This document shows, piece by piece, positions 6,854 to 18,700 of a DNA stretch of 64,000 nucleotides. The first letter of the stretch is position 1. Each line of letters begins with the position of its first letter. Location of the stretch: assembly GCF_001971725.1 (NCBI RefSeq), contig NZ_CP019388.1:248001-312000 (forward strand), read 5' to 3'. The notes beneath the pieces are model-generated. The model saw only the letters and a list, made by a program, of their open reading frames with translations, was not told the origin of the DNA and searched no databases. The DNA is from Winogradskyella sp. J14-2 (GTDB taxonomy: Bacteria; Bacteroidota; Bacteroidia; Flavobacteriales; Flavobacteriaceae). A program made the translations under genes and the position numbers.

Positions 6854-8755
6854 TTATTCGGTTACAATATAGAAATAAGAACGTCTGTTTAATTGGTGTT
6901 CTTCTTCTGTACATTTTACTCCATTAGAGCATTTGTTAAGGAGTTGAGATTCTCCATAACCAATGGCACTTACAATTCTATTTGCATCAATACCTCTAGA
7001 TATTATGTAATCTCTGGTAGACTTTGCACGTCTATCAGATAATTTCATATTATATCTGTCACCACCACGACTATCTGTATGAGATTCAATTTTTATGATC
7101 ATTGTAGGATGCTTGCGCATTACATCTACAATGTTTTCCAATTCATATTGTGCGTCTGTTCTAATATTCCATTTATCAAAATCAAAGAATATTGGGTTTA
7201 TGACAATTTGGTTATCAATAATCAAAGGTTCTAAACTTAAATCTACAGTATTGACTTTTTCATCTTCTGTAGTTGAAGTTATAGTTTTCTGATCGTCTTT
7301 GTAATCGGGTTTACTACCAACAACAGTATATGTTTTATTGCAATCTACTGTAAATGTATATTCTCCGCCATCTTTAGTAAATTGTTCTTCTATTACTTTG
7401 CCAGTTTCGTCAATTAAACGTATTGTTACACCAGAAAGGATAATATTTGTTTTACTATCTCTAGCAACTCCAGTAATTACTTCTTTACACGCTTTAGCAT
7501 TAAAACTGTAGATGTCGTCACTTCCTTTTCCACCTGGTCTATTAGAAGAGAAATAGCCTTGTTCGGTTTCAGAATTGACAAAGAAGGCAAAGTCATCGTA
7601 ACCACTATTGTATGGAGAACCCATATTTTCTGGGTCGTTACGTAATCCTTTTAATATATCTGATTTAAAAATATCGAGAAGTCCTAAGTTTAAGTGGCCA
7701 TCAGATGAAAAGTAAAGTGTACTGTCTTTTGCCACATAAGGGAACATTTCGCGTCCTTCGGTGTTTATTTTTTCACCTAAATTCTCTGGTTTGCCATATG
7801 TACCATTTTCGTTTATTGAAACAGAATAAATATCAGATTGGCCCAAACCACCTTCGCGATCAGATACAAAGTATAATGTTTTATTGTCTGGACTCAATGC
7901 TGGATGACCTGTTGAAAAAACTTCATCATTAAAAGGTAGCTCGACAACATTTGTCCATTCATCATTTACTAAAGTAGCCTTGTAAAGTTTTAAATGTGTA
8001 GTACCTTTTTTGTCGTATTTTATGCGGTTACGTTTATTAACGTTATCTCTTGTAAAATACATCGTTTTACCATCGTTTGTTATAGCTACAGATGCTTCAT
8101 GATACTCTGTATTTATATTTTCAGGCAACTCAGTTGTTGTTCCATAAGTAACAACACCATCGGTATTTGTCAAAGCGATTTCATATAAATCTAAGAAAGG
8201 TTCTTTATTCCAACTGTAGATTTTACTATTACCGCCTCTTGCAGAGGCAAAGTAGAGTTTGTCATCAAAAATATAAGATCCAAAATCAGAATTTGCAGAA
8301 TTGAAATCTAAGTTTTCAACGGTAACAACGACTTCATTTTTAGACGTTAATTTTGCATATAAATCTACTTCATCAGGGTTATAACCTTTAAGTCTACTAT
8401 CGCCTTGTTGTGCAGCTCTTAGCTCTTTAAACCATTTGTCTGCTTCTTTATAATTACCGATACTCCTAAGTGACTGTATGTACTTGAATAGATATTCGGC
8501 ATCTATTTTTTTGTGTTCTTTTAAAGCTTCACCATACCAATATGCAGCTTTCTCAGAGTTAGAATTATTATAGTAAGCATCACCAAGACGTGTAAGTACA
8601 TGGGCGCTGTTATCTCCATTTTCTACAGCTTTTTCATAAAGCTCAATAGCTTTTATATAGCCATAATTTTTGAAGAATTTATCAGCTAACTTCGTTTGGG
8701 CATACGATAACGAACAGCTAAGTATAAGAGTTAGAATTAATATTCTTGTTTTCAT
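6854..8755 (-). CDS. OmpA-family outer-membrane protein with TPR and PD40 repeats, T9SS-associated
   Basis: The signal peptide ends at ALSYAQ-type sequence (SLSYAQTKLADK). Residues 20-110 are TPR-like (IELYEKAVENGDNSAHVLTRLGDAYYN). Residues 150-420 carry PD40/beta-propeller repeats such as ALSPDNKTLYFVSDREGG and YFSSNRPGGKGSDDIYSF. Residues 425-505 form a carboxypeptidase-regulatory-like Ig domain. Residues 520-633 are an OmpA/MotB peptidoglycan-binding domain (FFDFDKWNIR, ESHTDSRGG, LSDRRAKSTRDYI). Such proteins tie T9SS outer-membrane parts to peptidoglycan. The gene is last of three, 12 bases from the SprF-like gene and downstream of the adhesin, so it probably serves that adhesin. Confidence 0.92.
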   Translation of the reverse strand: MKTRILILTLILSCSLSYAQTKLADKFFKNYGYIKAIELYEKAVENGDNSAHVLTRLGDAYYNNSNSEKAAYWYGEALKEHKKIDAEYLFKYIQSLRSIGNYKEADKWFKELRAAQQGDSRLKGYNPDEVDLYAKLTSKNEVVVTVENLDFNSANSDFGSYIFDDKLYFASARGGNSKIYSWNKEPFLDLYEIALTNTDGVVTYGTTTELPENINTEYHEASVAITNDGKTMYFTRDNVNKRNRIKYDKKGTTHLKLYKATLVNDEWTNVVELPFNDEVFSTGHPALSPDNKTLYFVSDREGGLGQSDIYSVSINENGTYGKPENLGEKINTEGREMFPYVAKDSTLYFSSDGHLNLGLLDIFKSDILKGLRNDPENMGSPYNSGYDDFAFFVNSETEQGYFSSNRPGGKGSDDIYSFNAKACKEVITGVARDSKTNIILSGVTIRLIDETGKVIEEQFTKDGGEYTFTVDCNKTYTVVGSKPDYKDDQKTITSTTEDEKVNTVDLSLEPLIIDNQIVINPIFFDFDKWNIRTDAQYELENIVDVMRKHPTMIIKIESHTDSRGGDRYNMKLSDRRAKSTRDYIISRGIDANRIVSAIGYGESQLLNKCSNGVKCTEEEHQLNRRSYFYIVTE

Positions 8756-8767
8756 AATGCGATTCTT

Positions 8768-9703
8768 TTAGAAGTATCTAGGAGATTTTATACGTTTACT
8801 TTTAAATACTTCAAACATCAATAATACTTCATGGGTACCACTAGTATATGGTCTTAAATCTGAAATTGGGTATTCATAGGCATAACCAATTCGTAATTGT
8901 TTTGATACCTGAAAGTCAGCTATACCACCAATCGCTGCTGCATTTTGGTTAATTCTATAACCACCACCAATCCAAAAGGTGTCATTGAATAAGAAATTGG
9001 CAGAAATATCAAACGACAAAGGTGCACCATTAGTGGCCTTAAGTAAAACAGAAGGTTTTAATTTTGTTGTTTCACTTAAATCAAACACGTAGCCTCCTGT
9101 TATGTAATAACTTACACGTTCTAAAGCAATATAGTCTAGTTGACCTTGTCGACCATTATTATAATCTGTATTCAATATTCTAGGTGCCGAAAGACCTACA
9201 TACCAACGTTGAGAGTGCCAATATAAGCCAGCACCAACATTAGGACTCCATCGGTTAGAAATTTCATTAAAGAAGGGATCATTAACAACAGAAGGATCGT
9301 TTAATAGTTCCTCGTCTAAATTGTAATGGGTAAAACCACCTTTAATACCAAATGCTAACTTGGTATTAACACCAGTTTGAATGGTATATGAAAAGTCAGC
9401 ATAGATATATGAAAAGTTTTCATAACCTAGCTTATCATTTATGAATGATAGCCCTAAACCAATCTTCTCATTCCTTAACGGAGTATGAACAGATAGGGTT
9501 TGGGTTTCTGGCCCACCTTCTAATCCAACCCATTGACTTCTATGTAAGCCAACAGCACTGAACGTTTCTCTACTACCAGCATATGCAGGATTAATAGAAA
9601 TGGTATTAAACATGTATTGTGTAAATTGAGGTAGCTGCTGTGCAAAGGCAGTAGAAACACCTAATATAAATAGTACAATACTTAATGATTTAGATAACTT
9701 CAT
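8768..9703 (-). CDS. PorP/SprF family type IX secretion outer-membrane protein
   Basis: A signal peptide (FILGVSTAFAQQ) is followed by the family hallmark LPQFTQYMFNTISINPAYAGSR and then by beta-barrel strands to the C-terminus. The length of 311 residues is normal. In Flavobacterium johnsoniae SprF is required for surface export of the type B cargo SprB, and PorP/SprF homologues are usually encoded directly after their cargo. Here it lies 11 bases after the giant adhesin, so it is best read as that protein's dedicated partner rather than as core PorP. Confidence 0.93.
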   Translation of the reverse strand: MKLSKSLSIVLFILGVSTAFAQQLPQFTQYMFNTISINPAYAGSRETFSAVGLHRSQWVGLEGGPETQTLSVHTPLRNEKIGLGLSFINDKLGYENFSYIYADFSYTIQTGVNTKLAFGIKGGFTHYNLDEELLNDPSVVNDPFFNEISNRWSPNVGAGLYWHSQRWYVGLSAPRILNTDYNNGRQGQLDYIALERVSYYITGGYVFDLSETTKLKPSVLLKATNGAPLSFDISANFLFNDTFWIGGGYRINQNAAAIGGIADFQVSKQLRIGYAYEYPISDLRPYTSGTHEVLLMFEVFKSKRIKSPRYF

Positions 9704-9714
9704 CTCGGTTAAGT

Positions 9715-12700
9715 TTATTTATCAGTTGCTACGTAGATTGGACCTGCAAAAGGTTTTAATCCACTATTTCTTAAATTAATAACGTAATAGTAAGTTCCGG
9801 TTGGGACTTTTCCTGAGCTTCCTACAGACGAGCCATGAGCATCGCCATTCCAGTCGTTTTGGTAATTATTGTTTTTGTAAATCTCTGCACCCCAACGATT
9901 GAATATCTGTAATTCAATTACAAATCCACAGTCTTCTACACCAGTTATGGTAAAGAATTCATTATAACTATCACCATTTGCCGTCACAGTTTTGGATATA
10001 ACAACATCTTCAGCACCGCAAGGTAAAACGACACAGTCATCGTCAACCGTTACAATAACTTCTACTTCTGTTGGACAAGGTCCTTCGGTAATAGCATACA
10101 TAAATGTGTATTCACCAACGTCTACAGAAGATGGATCGAATAAACTTCCATCTATAGTGGCATCACCAGACACAACACTCCAAGTACCGTCCATGCTAAA
10201 GTCACCAGATAGTAAATCGAATAAATCAAACTCAGCATCTAGTAAGCATCGACTTGCATCAAAGGCATCAATAACATTGCTAATTTCTACAGTAATGTTT
10301 TGCGTGAACTCTGCAACATTACCACAATCATCAGTGACAGTCCATGTTCTAATGATAAAATAATCTTCAAAGTCGTTAGTCTGTGTAGAACTTTCATTAA
10401 AGGAAACACTAATATTATTTGAACAAGCATCTTCAAAGACTAAATTCGGCACTTCAGGAATAGCATCACATGAAACTATAATATTCTCATCAAATGAATT
10501 AACCATAGTAGGTGCTGCAGTATCCTGTACTGTTATAATTTGAATGTGGATGGTATCATTTCCACAAGCATCTGCAGCAGTCCACGTACGCTCAATAATA
10601 TAATCACCCATACAAGCTCCACTGGTAATTTCCTCTTCAAAAGTTACCGTAGCATCACCACAGTTGTCATTTGCTGTTAAGGTTTCAGCTGTAGGAACCG
10701 CATCACACTCCACAGTTACATCTGCAGGCAGTGCTTCATTAAACGTTGGTGCCGTAGTATCCTGAACTGTTATCGTTTGTGTATGAACAGTTTCATTGCC
10801 ACACGCATCAGAAGCCGTCCAAGTGCGCGTTAACGTATAGTCGTTATCACAAGTACCAGCCGTAGTCGTTTCTTCAAGAGTTACCGTAGCATCGCCACAG
10901 TTATCATTAGCAGTTAAGGTTTCAGCTGTAGGAACCGCGTCACACTCAAACGTTACATCTGCAGGCAGTGCTTCATTAAACGTTGGTGCCGTAGTATCCT
11001 GAACTGTTATCGTTTGTGTATGCACAGTTTCACTGCCACACGCATCAGAAGCCGTCCAAGTGCGCGTTAACGTATAGTCGTTATCACAAGTACCAGCCGT
11101 AGTTGTTTCTGCAAAAGTTACCGTAGCATTACCACAGTTATCATTAGCAGTTAAGGTTTCAGCTGTAGGAACCGCGTCACACTCCACCGTTACATCTGCA
11201 GGCAGTGCTTCATTAAACGTTGGTGGAGTTGTATCCTGAACTGTTATCGTTTGTGTATGAACAGTTTCATTACCACACGCATCAGAAGCCGTCCAAGTGC
11301 GTGTTAATGTATAATCGTTATCACAAGTACCAGCCGTAGTTGTTTCTGCAAAAGTTACCGTAGCATTACCACAGTTATCATTAGCAGTTAAGGTTTCAGC
11401 TGTTGGAACCGCATCACACTCCACAGTTACATCTGCAGGAAGCGCTTCGTTAAATGTCGGTGGAGTAGTATCAACCACCGTGATCGTTTGATCAGCAGAC
11501 ACGCTGTTACCACACTCATCGGTTACTGTCCACGTTCTAACAATAGTTTTTGTATTGCCACAAGCTGCAGTTTCCACATCAGATTCAGTAATAGTTACTG
11601 TACCACAAGTATCTGCACCAGTAGCCACACCAGTATTAGCAGACGATTCATCTTCAGTACACTCAATTGTAATATCGGCAGGAACGTTGATTGTAGGATC
11701 CGTAGTATCAACCACAGTAATAGTTTGATCAGCAGACACACTGTTACCACACTCATCAGTTACAGTCCAAGTTCTAACAATAGTTTTCGTATTACCACAA
11801 GCTGCAGTTTCAACATCAGATTCAGTAATAGTTACTGTACCACAAGTATCTGCACCAGTAGCCACACCAGTATTAGCAGACGATTCATCTTCAGTACACT
11901 CGATTGTAATATCAGCAGGTACAGAGATTGTAGGATCCGTAGTGTCAACCACTGTGATCGTTTGGTCAGCAGATACGCTGTTACCACAAGCATCCGTAGC
12001 TGTCCATGTTCTTGTTATCGTTTTTGTGTTACCACAAGCTGCTACTTCAACATCGCTGAAAGTTACATTAGGAACTGCGCAATCATCAGTTGCAGTTGCA
12101 GTACCAGTACTTGCAGGTGATGTGTCATCAGTACATTCAACTGAAGTATCGGCAGGAATTGTTAATACAGGGTCGACTGTATCAATAATAGAATAAGTAG
12201 CTGTAGTATTTGCAGTGTTACCACACTCATCAGTAGCAGTAAATGTTACCGTAATAGCACCATTAGCACAATCTACGTCAGTATTAGCACCATAGTCATT
12301 AGACCATGTAACAGTACCACAAGTATCATTAGCAGTGGCGCCAGCATTATTAGCAAGCCAAGCTTCTAGTGTACCATCAGGCGCTACACCACATTGAATT
12401 ACGATATTATCTGTATTTGTATTATCTATAGTCGGTGGAGTAGTATCAACCACAGTAATGGTTTGATCAGCAGATACTGAATTACCACACTCATCGGTTA
12501 CGGTCCACGTACGAACAATAGTTTTTGTATTACCACAAGAAGCCGTCTCTACATCTGATTCCGTAATGGTAACTGTACCACAAGTATCTGCACCAGTAGC
12601 CACACCAGTATTAGCAGAAGACGCATCTTCAGTACACTCTATAGTGACATCCGCAGGAACGTTGATTGTAGGATCCGTAGTATCAACCACAGTAATAGTT

Positions 12701-15700
12701 TGGTCAGCAGACACGCTGTTACCACACTCATCGGTTACTGTCCACGTTCTAACAATAGTTTTTGTATTGCCACAAGCTGCAGTTTCCACATCAGATTCAG
12801 TAATAGTTACTGTACCACAAGTATCTGCACCAGTAGCCACACCAGTATTAGCAGAAGACGCATCTTCAGTACACTCAATAGTGATATCAGCAGGAACGTT
12901 GATTGTAGGATCCGTAGTATCAACCACAGTAATAGTTTGATCAGCAGACACACTGTTACCACACTCATCAGTTACAGTCCAAGTTCTAACAATAGTTTTC
13001 GTATTACCACAAGCTGCAGTTTCAACATCAGATTCAGTAATAGTTACTGTACCACAAGTATCTGCACCAGTAGCCACACCGGTATTAGCAGACGATTCAT
13101 CTTCAGTACACTCTATAGTGACATCCGCAGGAACGTTGATTGTAGGATCCGTAGTATCAACCACAGTAATAGTTTGGTCAGCAGACACGCTGTTACCACA
13201 CTCATCAGTTACAGTCCAAGTTCTAACAATAGTTTTTGTATTGCCACAAGCTGCAGTTTCCACATCAGATTCAGTAATAGTTACTGTACCACAAGTATCT
13301 GCACCAGTAGCCACACCAGTATTAGCAGACGATTCATCTTCAGTACACTCAATTGTAATATCGGCAGGAACGTTGATTGTAGGATCCGTAGTATCAACCA
13401 CAGTAATAGTTTGATCAGCAGACACACTGTTACCACACTCATCAGTTACAGTCCAAGTTCTAACAATAGTTTTCGTATTACCACAAGCTGCAGTTTCAAC
13501 ATCAGATTCAGTAATAGTTACTGTACCACAAGTATCTGCACCAGTAGCCACACCAGTATTAGCAGACGATTCATCTTCAGTACACTCGATTGTAATATCA
13601 GCAGGTACAGAGATTGTAGGATCCGTAGTGTCAACCACTGTGATCGTTTGGTCAGCAGACACGCTGTTACCACAAGCATCCGTAGCTGTCCATGTTCTTG
13701 TTATCGTTTTTGTGTTACCACAAGCTGCTACTTCAACATCGCTGAAAGTTACATTAGGAACTGCGCAATCATCAGTTGCAGTTGCAGTACCAGTACTTGC
13801 AGGTGATGTGTCATCAGTACATTCAACTGAAGTATCGGCAGGAATTGTTAATACAGGGTCGACTGTATCAATAATAGAATAAGTAGCTGTAGTATTTGCA
13901 GTGTTACCACACTCATCAGTAGCAGTAAATGTTACCGTAATAGCACCATTAGCACAATCTACGTCAGTATTAGCACCATAGTCATTAGACCATGTAACAG
14001 TACCACAAGTATCATTAGCAGTGGCGCCAGCATTATTAGCAAGCCAAGCTTCTAGTGTACCATCAGGCGTTATACCACATTGAATTACGATATTATCTGT
14101 ATTTGTATTATCTATAGTCGGTGGAGTAGTATCGACAACCGTAATGGTTTGATCAGCAGATACTGAATTACCACACTCATCGGTTACTGTCCACGTACGA
14201 ACAATAGTTTTTGTATTACCACAAGCTGCAGTTTCAACATCAGATTCCGTAATGGTTACTGTACCACAAGTATCTGCACCAGTAGCCACACCAGTATTAG
14301 CAGACGATTCATCTTCAGTACACTCAATGGTAATATCGGCAGGAACAGTGATTGTAGGTGGAGTAGTATCCTCAACTGTGATCGTTTGATCAGCAGACAC
14401 GCTATTACCACACTCATCGGTTACTGTCCACGTTCTAACAATAGTTTTTGTATTACCACAAGCTGCAGTTTCCACATCAGATTCAGTAATAGTTACTGTA
14501 CCACAAGTATCTGCACCAGTAGCCACACCAGTATTAGCAGACGATTCATCTTCAGTACACTCGATAGTGATATCAGCAGGAACGTTGATTGTAGGATCCG
14601 TAGTATCAACCACAGTAATAGTTTGATCAGCAGACACACTGTTACCACACTCATCAGTTACAGTCCAAGTTCTAACAATAGTTTTCGTATTACCACAAGC
14701 TGCAGTTTCAACATCAGATTCAGTAATAGTTACTGTACCACAAGTATCTGCACCAGTAGCCACACCGGTATTAGCAGACGATTCATCTTCAGTACACTCT
14801 ATAGTGACATCCGCAGGAACGTTGATTGTAGGATCCGTAGTATCAACCACAGTAATAGTTTGGTCAGCAGACACGCTGTTACCACACTCATCAGTTACAG
14901 TCCAAGTTCTAACAATAGTTTTTGTATTGCCACAAGCTGCAGTTTCCACATCAGATTCAGTAATAGTTACTGTACCACAAGTATCTGCACCAGTAGCCAC
15001 ACCAGTATTAGCAGACGATTCATCTTCAGTACACTCAATTGTAATATCGGCAGGAACGTTGATTGTAGGATCCGTAGTATCAACCACAGTAATAGTTTGA
15101 TCAGCAGACACACTGTTACCACACTCATCAGTTACGGTCCACGTACGAACAATAGTTTTTGTATTACCACAAGCTGCAGTTTCCACATCTGACTCAGTAA
15201 TGGTTACTGTACCACAAGTATCTGCACCAGTAGCCACACCAGTATTAGCAGAAGACTCATCTTCAGTACACTCTATAGTGACATCTGCAGGAACATTGAT
15301 TGTAGGATCAGTAGTATCAACCACAGTGATGGTTTGATCAGCAGACACGCTGTTACCACACTCATCGGTTACGGTCCACGTACGAACAATAGTTTTTGTA
15401 TTACCACAAGCTGCAGTCTCAACATCTGACTCAGTAATGGTTACTGTACCACAAGTATCTACACCAGTAGCCACACCAGTATTAGCAGACGACTCATCTT
15501 CAGTACACTCAATTGTAATATCGGCAGGAACAGTGATTGTAGGTGGAGTAGTATCCTCAACAGTGATCGTTTGATCAGCAGACACGCTGTTACCACACTC
15601 ATCGGTTACAGTCCAAGTTCTAACAATAGTTTTCGTATTACCACAAGCTGCAGTTTCAACATCAGATTCAGTAATCGTTACTGTACCACAAGTATCTGCA

Positions 15701-18700
15701 CCAGTAGCCACACCAGTATTGGCAGAAGACGCATCGTCAGTACACTCAATTGTAATATCGGCAGGAACATTGATTGTAGGATCCGTAGTATCAACCACAG
15801 TAATAGTTTGATCAGCAGACACACTGTTACCACACTCATCGGTTACGGTCCAAGTTCTAACAATAGTTTTTGTATTACCACAAGCTGCAGTTTCAACATC
15901 AGATTCAGTAATAGTTACTGTACCACAAGTATCTGCACCAGTAGCCACACCAGTATTAGCAGACGATTCATCTTCAGTACACTCAATAGTGATATCAGCA
16001 GGAACGTTGATTGTAGGATCTGTAGTATCAACCACTGTGATCGTTTGGTCAGCAGATACGCTGTTACCACAAGCATCCGTAGCTGTCCATGTTCTTGTTA
16101 TCGTTTTTGTGTTACCACAAGCTGCTACTTCAACATCGCTGAAAGTTACATTAGGAACTGCGCAATCATCAGTTGCAGTTGCAGTACCAGTACTTGCAGG
16201 TGATGTGTCATCAGTACATTCAACTGAAGTATCGGCAGGAATTGTTAATACAGGGTCGACTGTATCAATAATAGAATAAGTAGCTGTAGTATTTGCAGTG
16301 TTACCACACTCATCAGTAGCAGTAAATGTTACCGTAATAGCACCATTAGCACAATCTACGTCAGTATTAGCACCATAGTCATTAGACCATGTAACAGTAC
16401 CACAAGTATCATTAGCAGTGGCGCCAGCATTATTAGCAAGCCAAGCTTCTAGTGTACCATCAGGCGTTATACCACATTGAATTACGATATTATCTGTATT
16501 TGTATTATCTATAGTCGGTGGAGTAGTATCGACAACCGTAATGGTTTGATCAGCAGATACTGAATTACCACACTCATCGGTTACGGTCCACGTACGAACA
16601 ATAGTTTTTGTATTACCACAAGCTGCAGTTTCAACATCTGATTCCGTAATGGTTACTGTACCACAAGTATCTGCACCAGTAGCCACACCAGTATTAGCAG
16701 AAGACTCATCTTCAGTACACTCTATAGTGACATCCGCAGGAACGTTGATTGTAGGATCCGTAGTATCAACCACAGTAATAGTTTGGTCAGCAGACACGCT
16801 GTTACCACACTCATCAGTTACAGTCCAAGTTCTAACAATAGTTTTTGTATTGCCACAAGCAGCAGTTTCCACGTCTGATTCCGTTATAGTAATTGTACCA
16901 CAAGTATCTGTACCAGTAGCAACACCAGTATTGGCAGACGATTCATCTTCAGTACACTCAATGGTAATATCAGCAGGAACGTTGATTGTAGGATCCGTAG
17001 TATCAACCACAGTAATGGTTTGATCAGCAGACACGCTGTTACCACACTCATCAGTTACAGTCCAAGTTCTAACAATAGTTTTTGTATTACCACAAGCTGC
17101 AGTTTCCGCATCTGACTCAGTAATGGTTACTGTACCACAAGTATCTACACCAGTAGCCACACCAGTATTAGCAGACGACTCATCTTCAGTACACTCGATT
17201 GTAATATCAGCAGGTACAGAGATTGTAGGATCCGTAGTGTCAACCACTGTGATCGTTTGGTCAGCAGATACGCTGTTACCACAAGCATCCGTAGCTGTCC
17301 ATGTTCTTGTTATCGTTTTTGTGTTACCACAAGCTGCTACTTCAACATCGCTGAAAGTTACATTAGGAACTGCGCAATCATCAGTTGCAGTTGCAGTACC
17401 AGTACTTGCAGGTGATGTGTCATCAGTACATTCAACTGAAGTATCGGCAGGAATTGTTAATACAGGGTCGACTGTATCAATAATAGAATAAGTAGCTGTA
17501 GTATTTGCAGTGTTACCACACTCATCAGTAGCAGTAAATGTTACCGTAATAGCACCATTAGCACAATCTACGTCAGTATTAGCACCATAGTCATTAGACC
17601 ATGTAACAGTACCACAAGTATCATTAGCAGTAGCGCCAGCATTATTAGCAAGCCAAGCTTCTAGTGTACCATCAGGCGCTACACCACATTGAATTACGAT
17701 ATTATCTGTATTTGTATTATCTATAGTCGGTGGAGTAGTATCAACCACAGTAATGGTTTGATCAGCAGATACTGAATTACCACACTCATCGGTTACGGTC
17801 CACGTACGAACAATAGTTTTTGTATTACCACAAGAAGCCGTCTCTACATCTGATTCCGTAATGGTTACTGTACTACAAGTATCTGCACCAGTAGCCACAC
17901 CAGTATTGGCAGAAGACGCATCGTCAGTACACTCAATGGTGATATCAGCAGGTACAGAGATTGTAGGATCAGTAGTATCAACCACCGTGATCGTTTGATC
18001 AGCAGACACGCTATTACCACACTCATCGGTTACAGTCCAAGTTCTAACAATAGTTTTTGTATTACCACAAGCTGCAGTTTCAACATCAGATTCAGTAATA
18101 GTTACTGTACCACAAGTATCTGCACCAGTAGCCACACCAGTATTAGCAGACGATTCATCGTCAGTACACTCGATAGTGATATCAGCAGGTACAGAGATTG
18201 TTGGTGGAGTTGAGTCTTCTACAGTTATTATTTGTTGTGCAATCGCAATATTATTACAGTTATCTGTTATAGTAAATGTTCTTTCAACTACTACAGGACA
18301 ATTTGTTGATGTAATAACATCAATATATGTTATAGATGATATATTAAAATCATCAGAAGCATTATAATTTTGGTTATTAGTAAATGCACTTTTAATGTCC
18401 GAAGAGCCAGAATCATTAAAATTAAATACAGAATTTTCAGTAGTAATATCCGAAGTTGTACAACCTTGAATACTTACTGTATTTGGCACTGAAATCGTAG
18501 GGTTCTCAGTATCGTTTACACCAATTGTAGCTGTAATTGTGGTATTACAGTTATTCGCATCAGTAATAAAAACTGTGTAAGATCCGTCGGTTAAATTTTC
18601 AAATAAATTACTAGACTGATAATTATTGCCATTGTCGATAGAGTACTGATAAGGACTTGTTCCGCCAGAAGTATTAACAGTGAAACTACCACTTGATTCA

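Noticed and set aside
11464-18207. Regular repeats suggesting CRISPR or satellite DNA
   Set aside because: Units are 237 bp, coding, without spacers, and part of one continuous protein frame.
11488-18367. Long plus-strand reading frames (up to 368 codons) across the adhesin array
   Set aside because: They are antisense shadows: the 237- and 501-bp units are multiples of three, so a frame open in one unit stays open in all. The translations are Ser/Thr/Arg low-complexity repeats with no domain.
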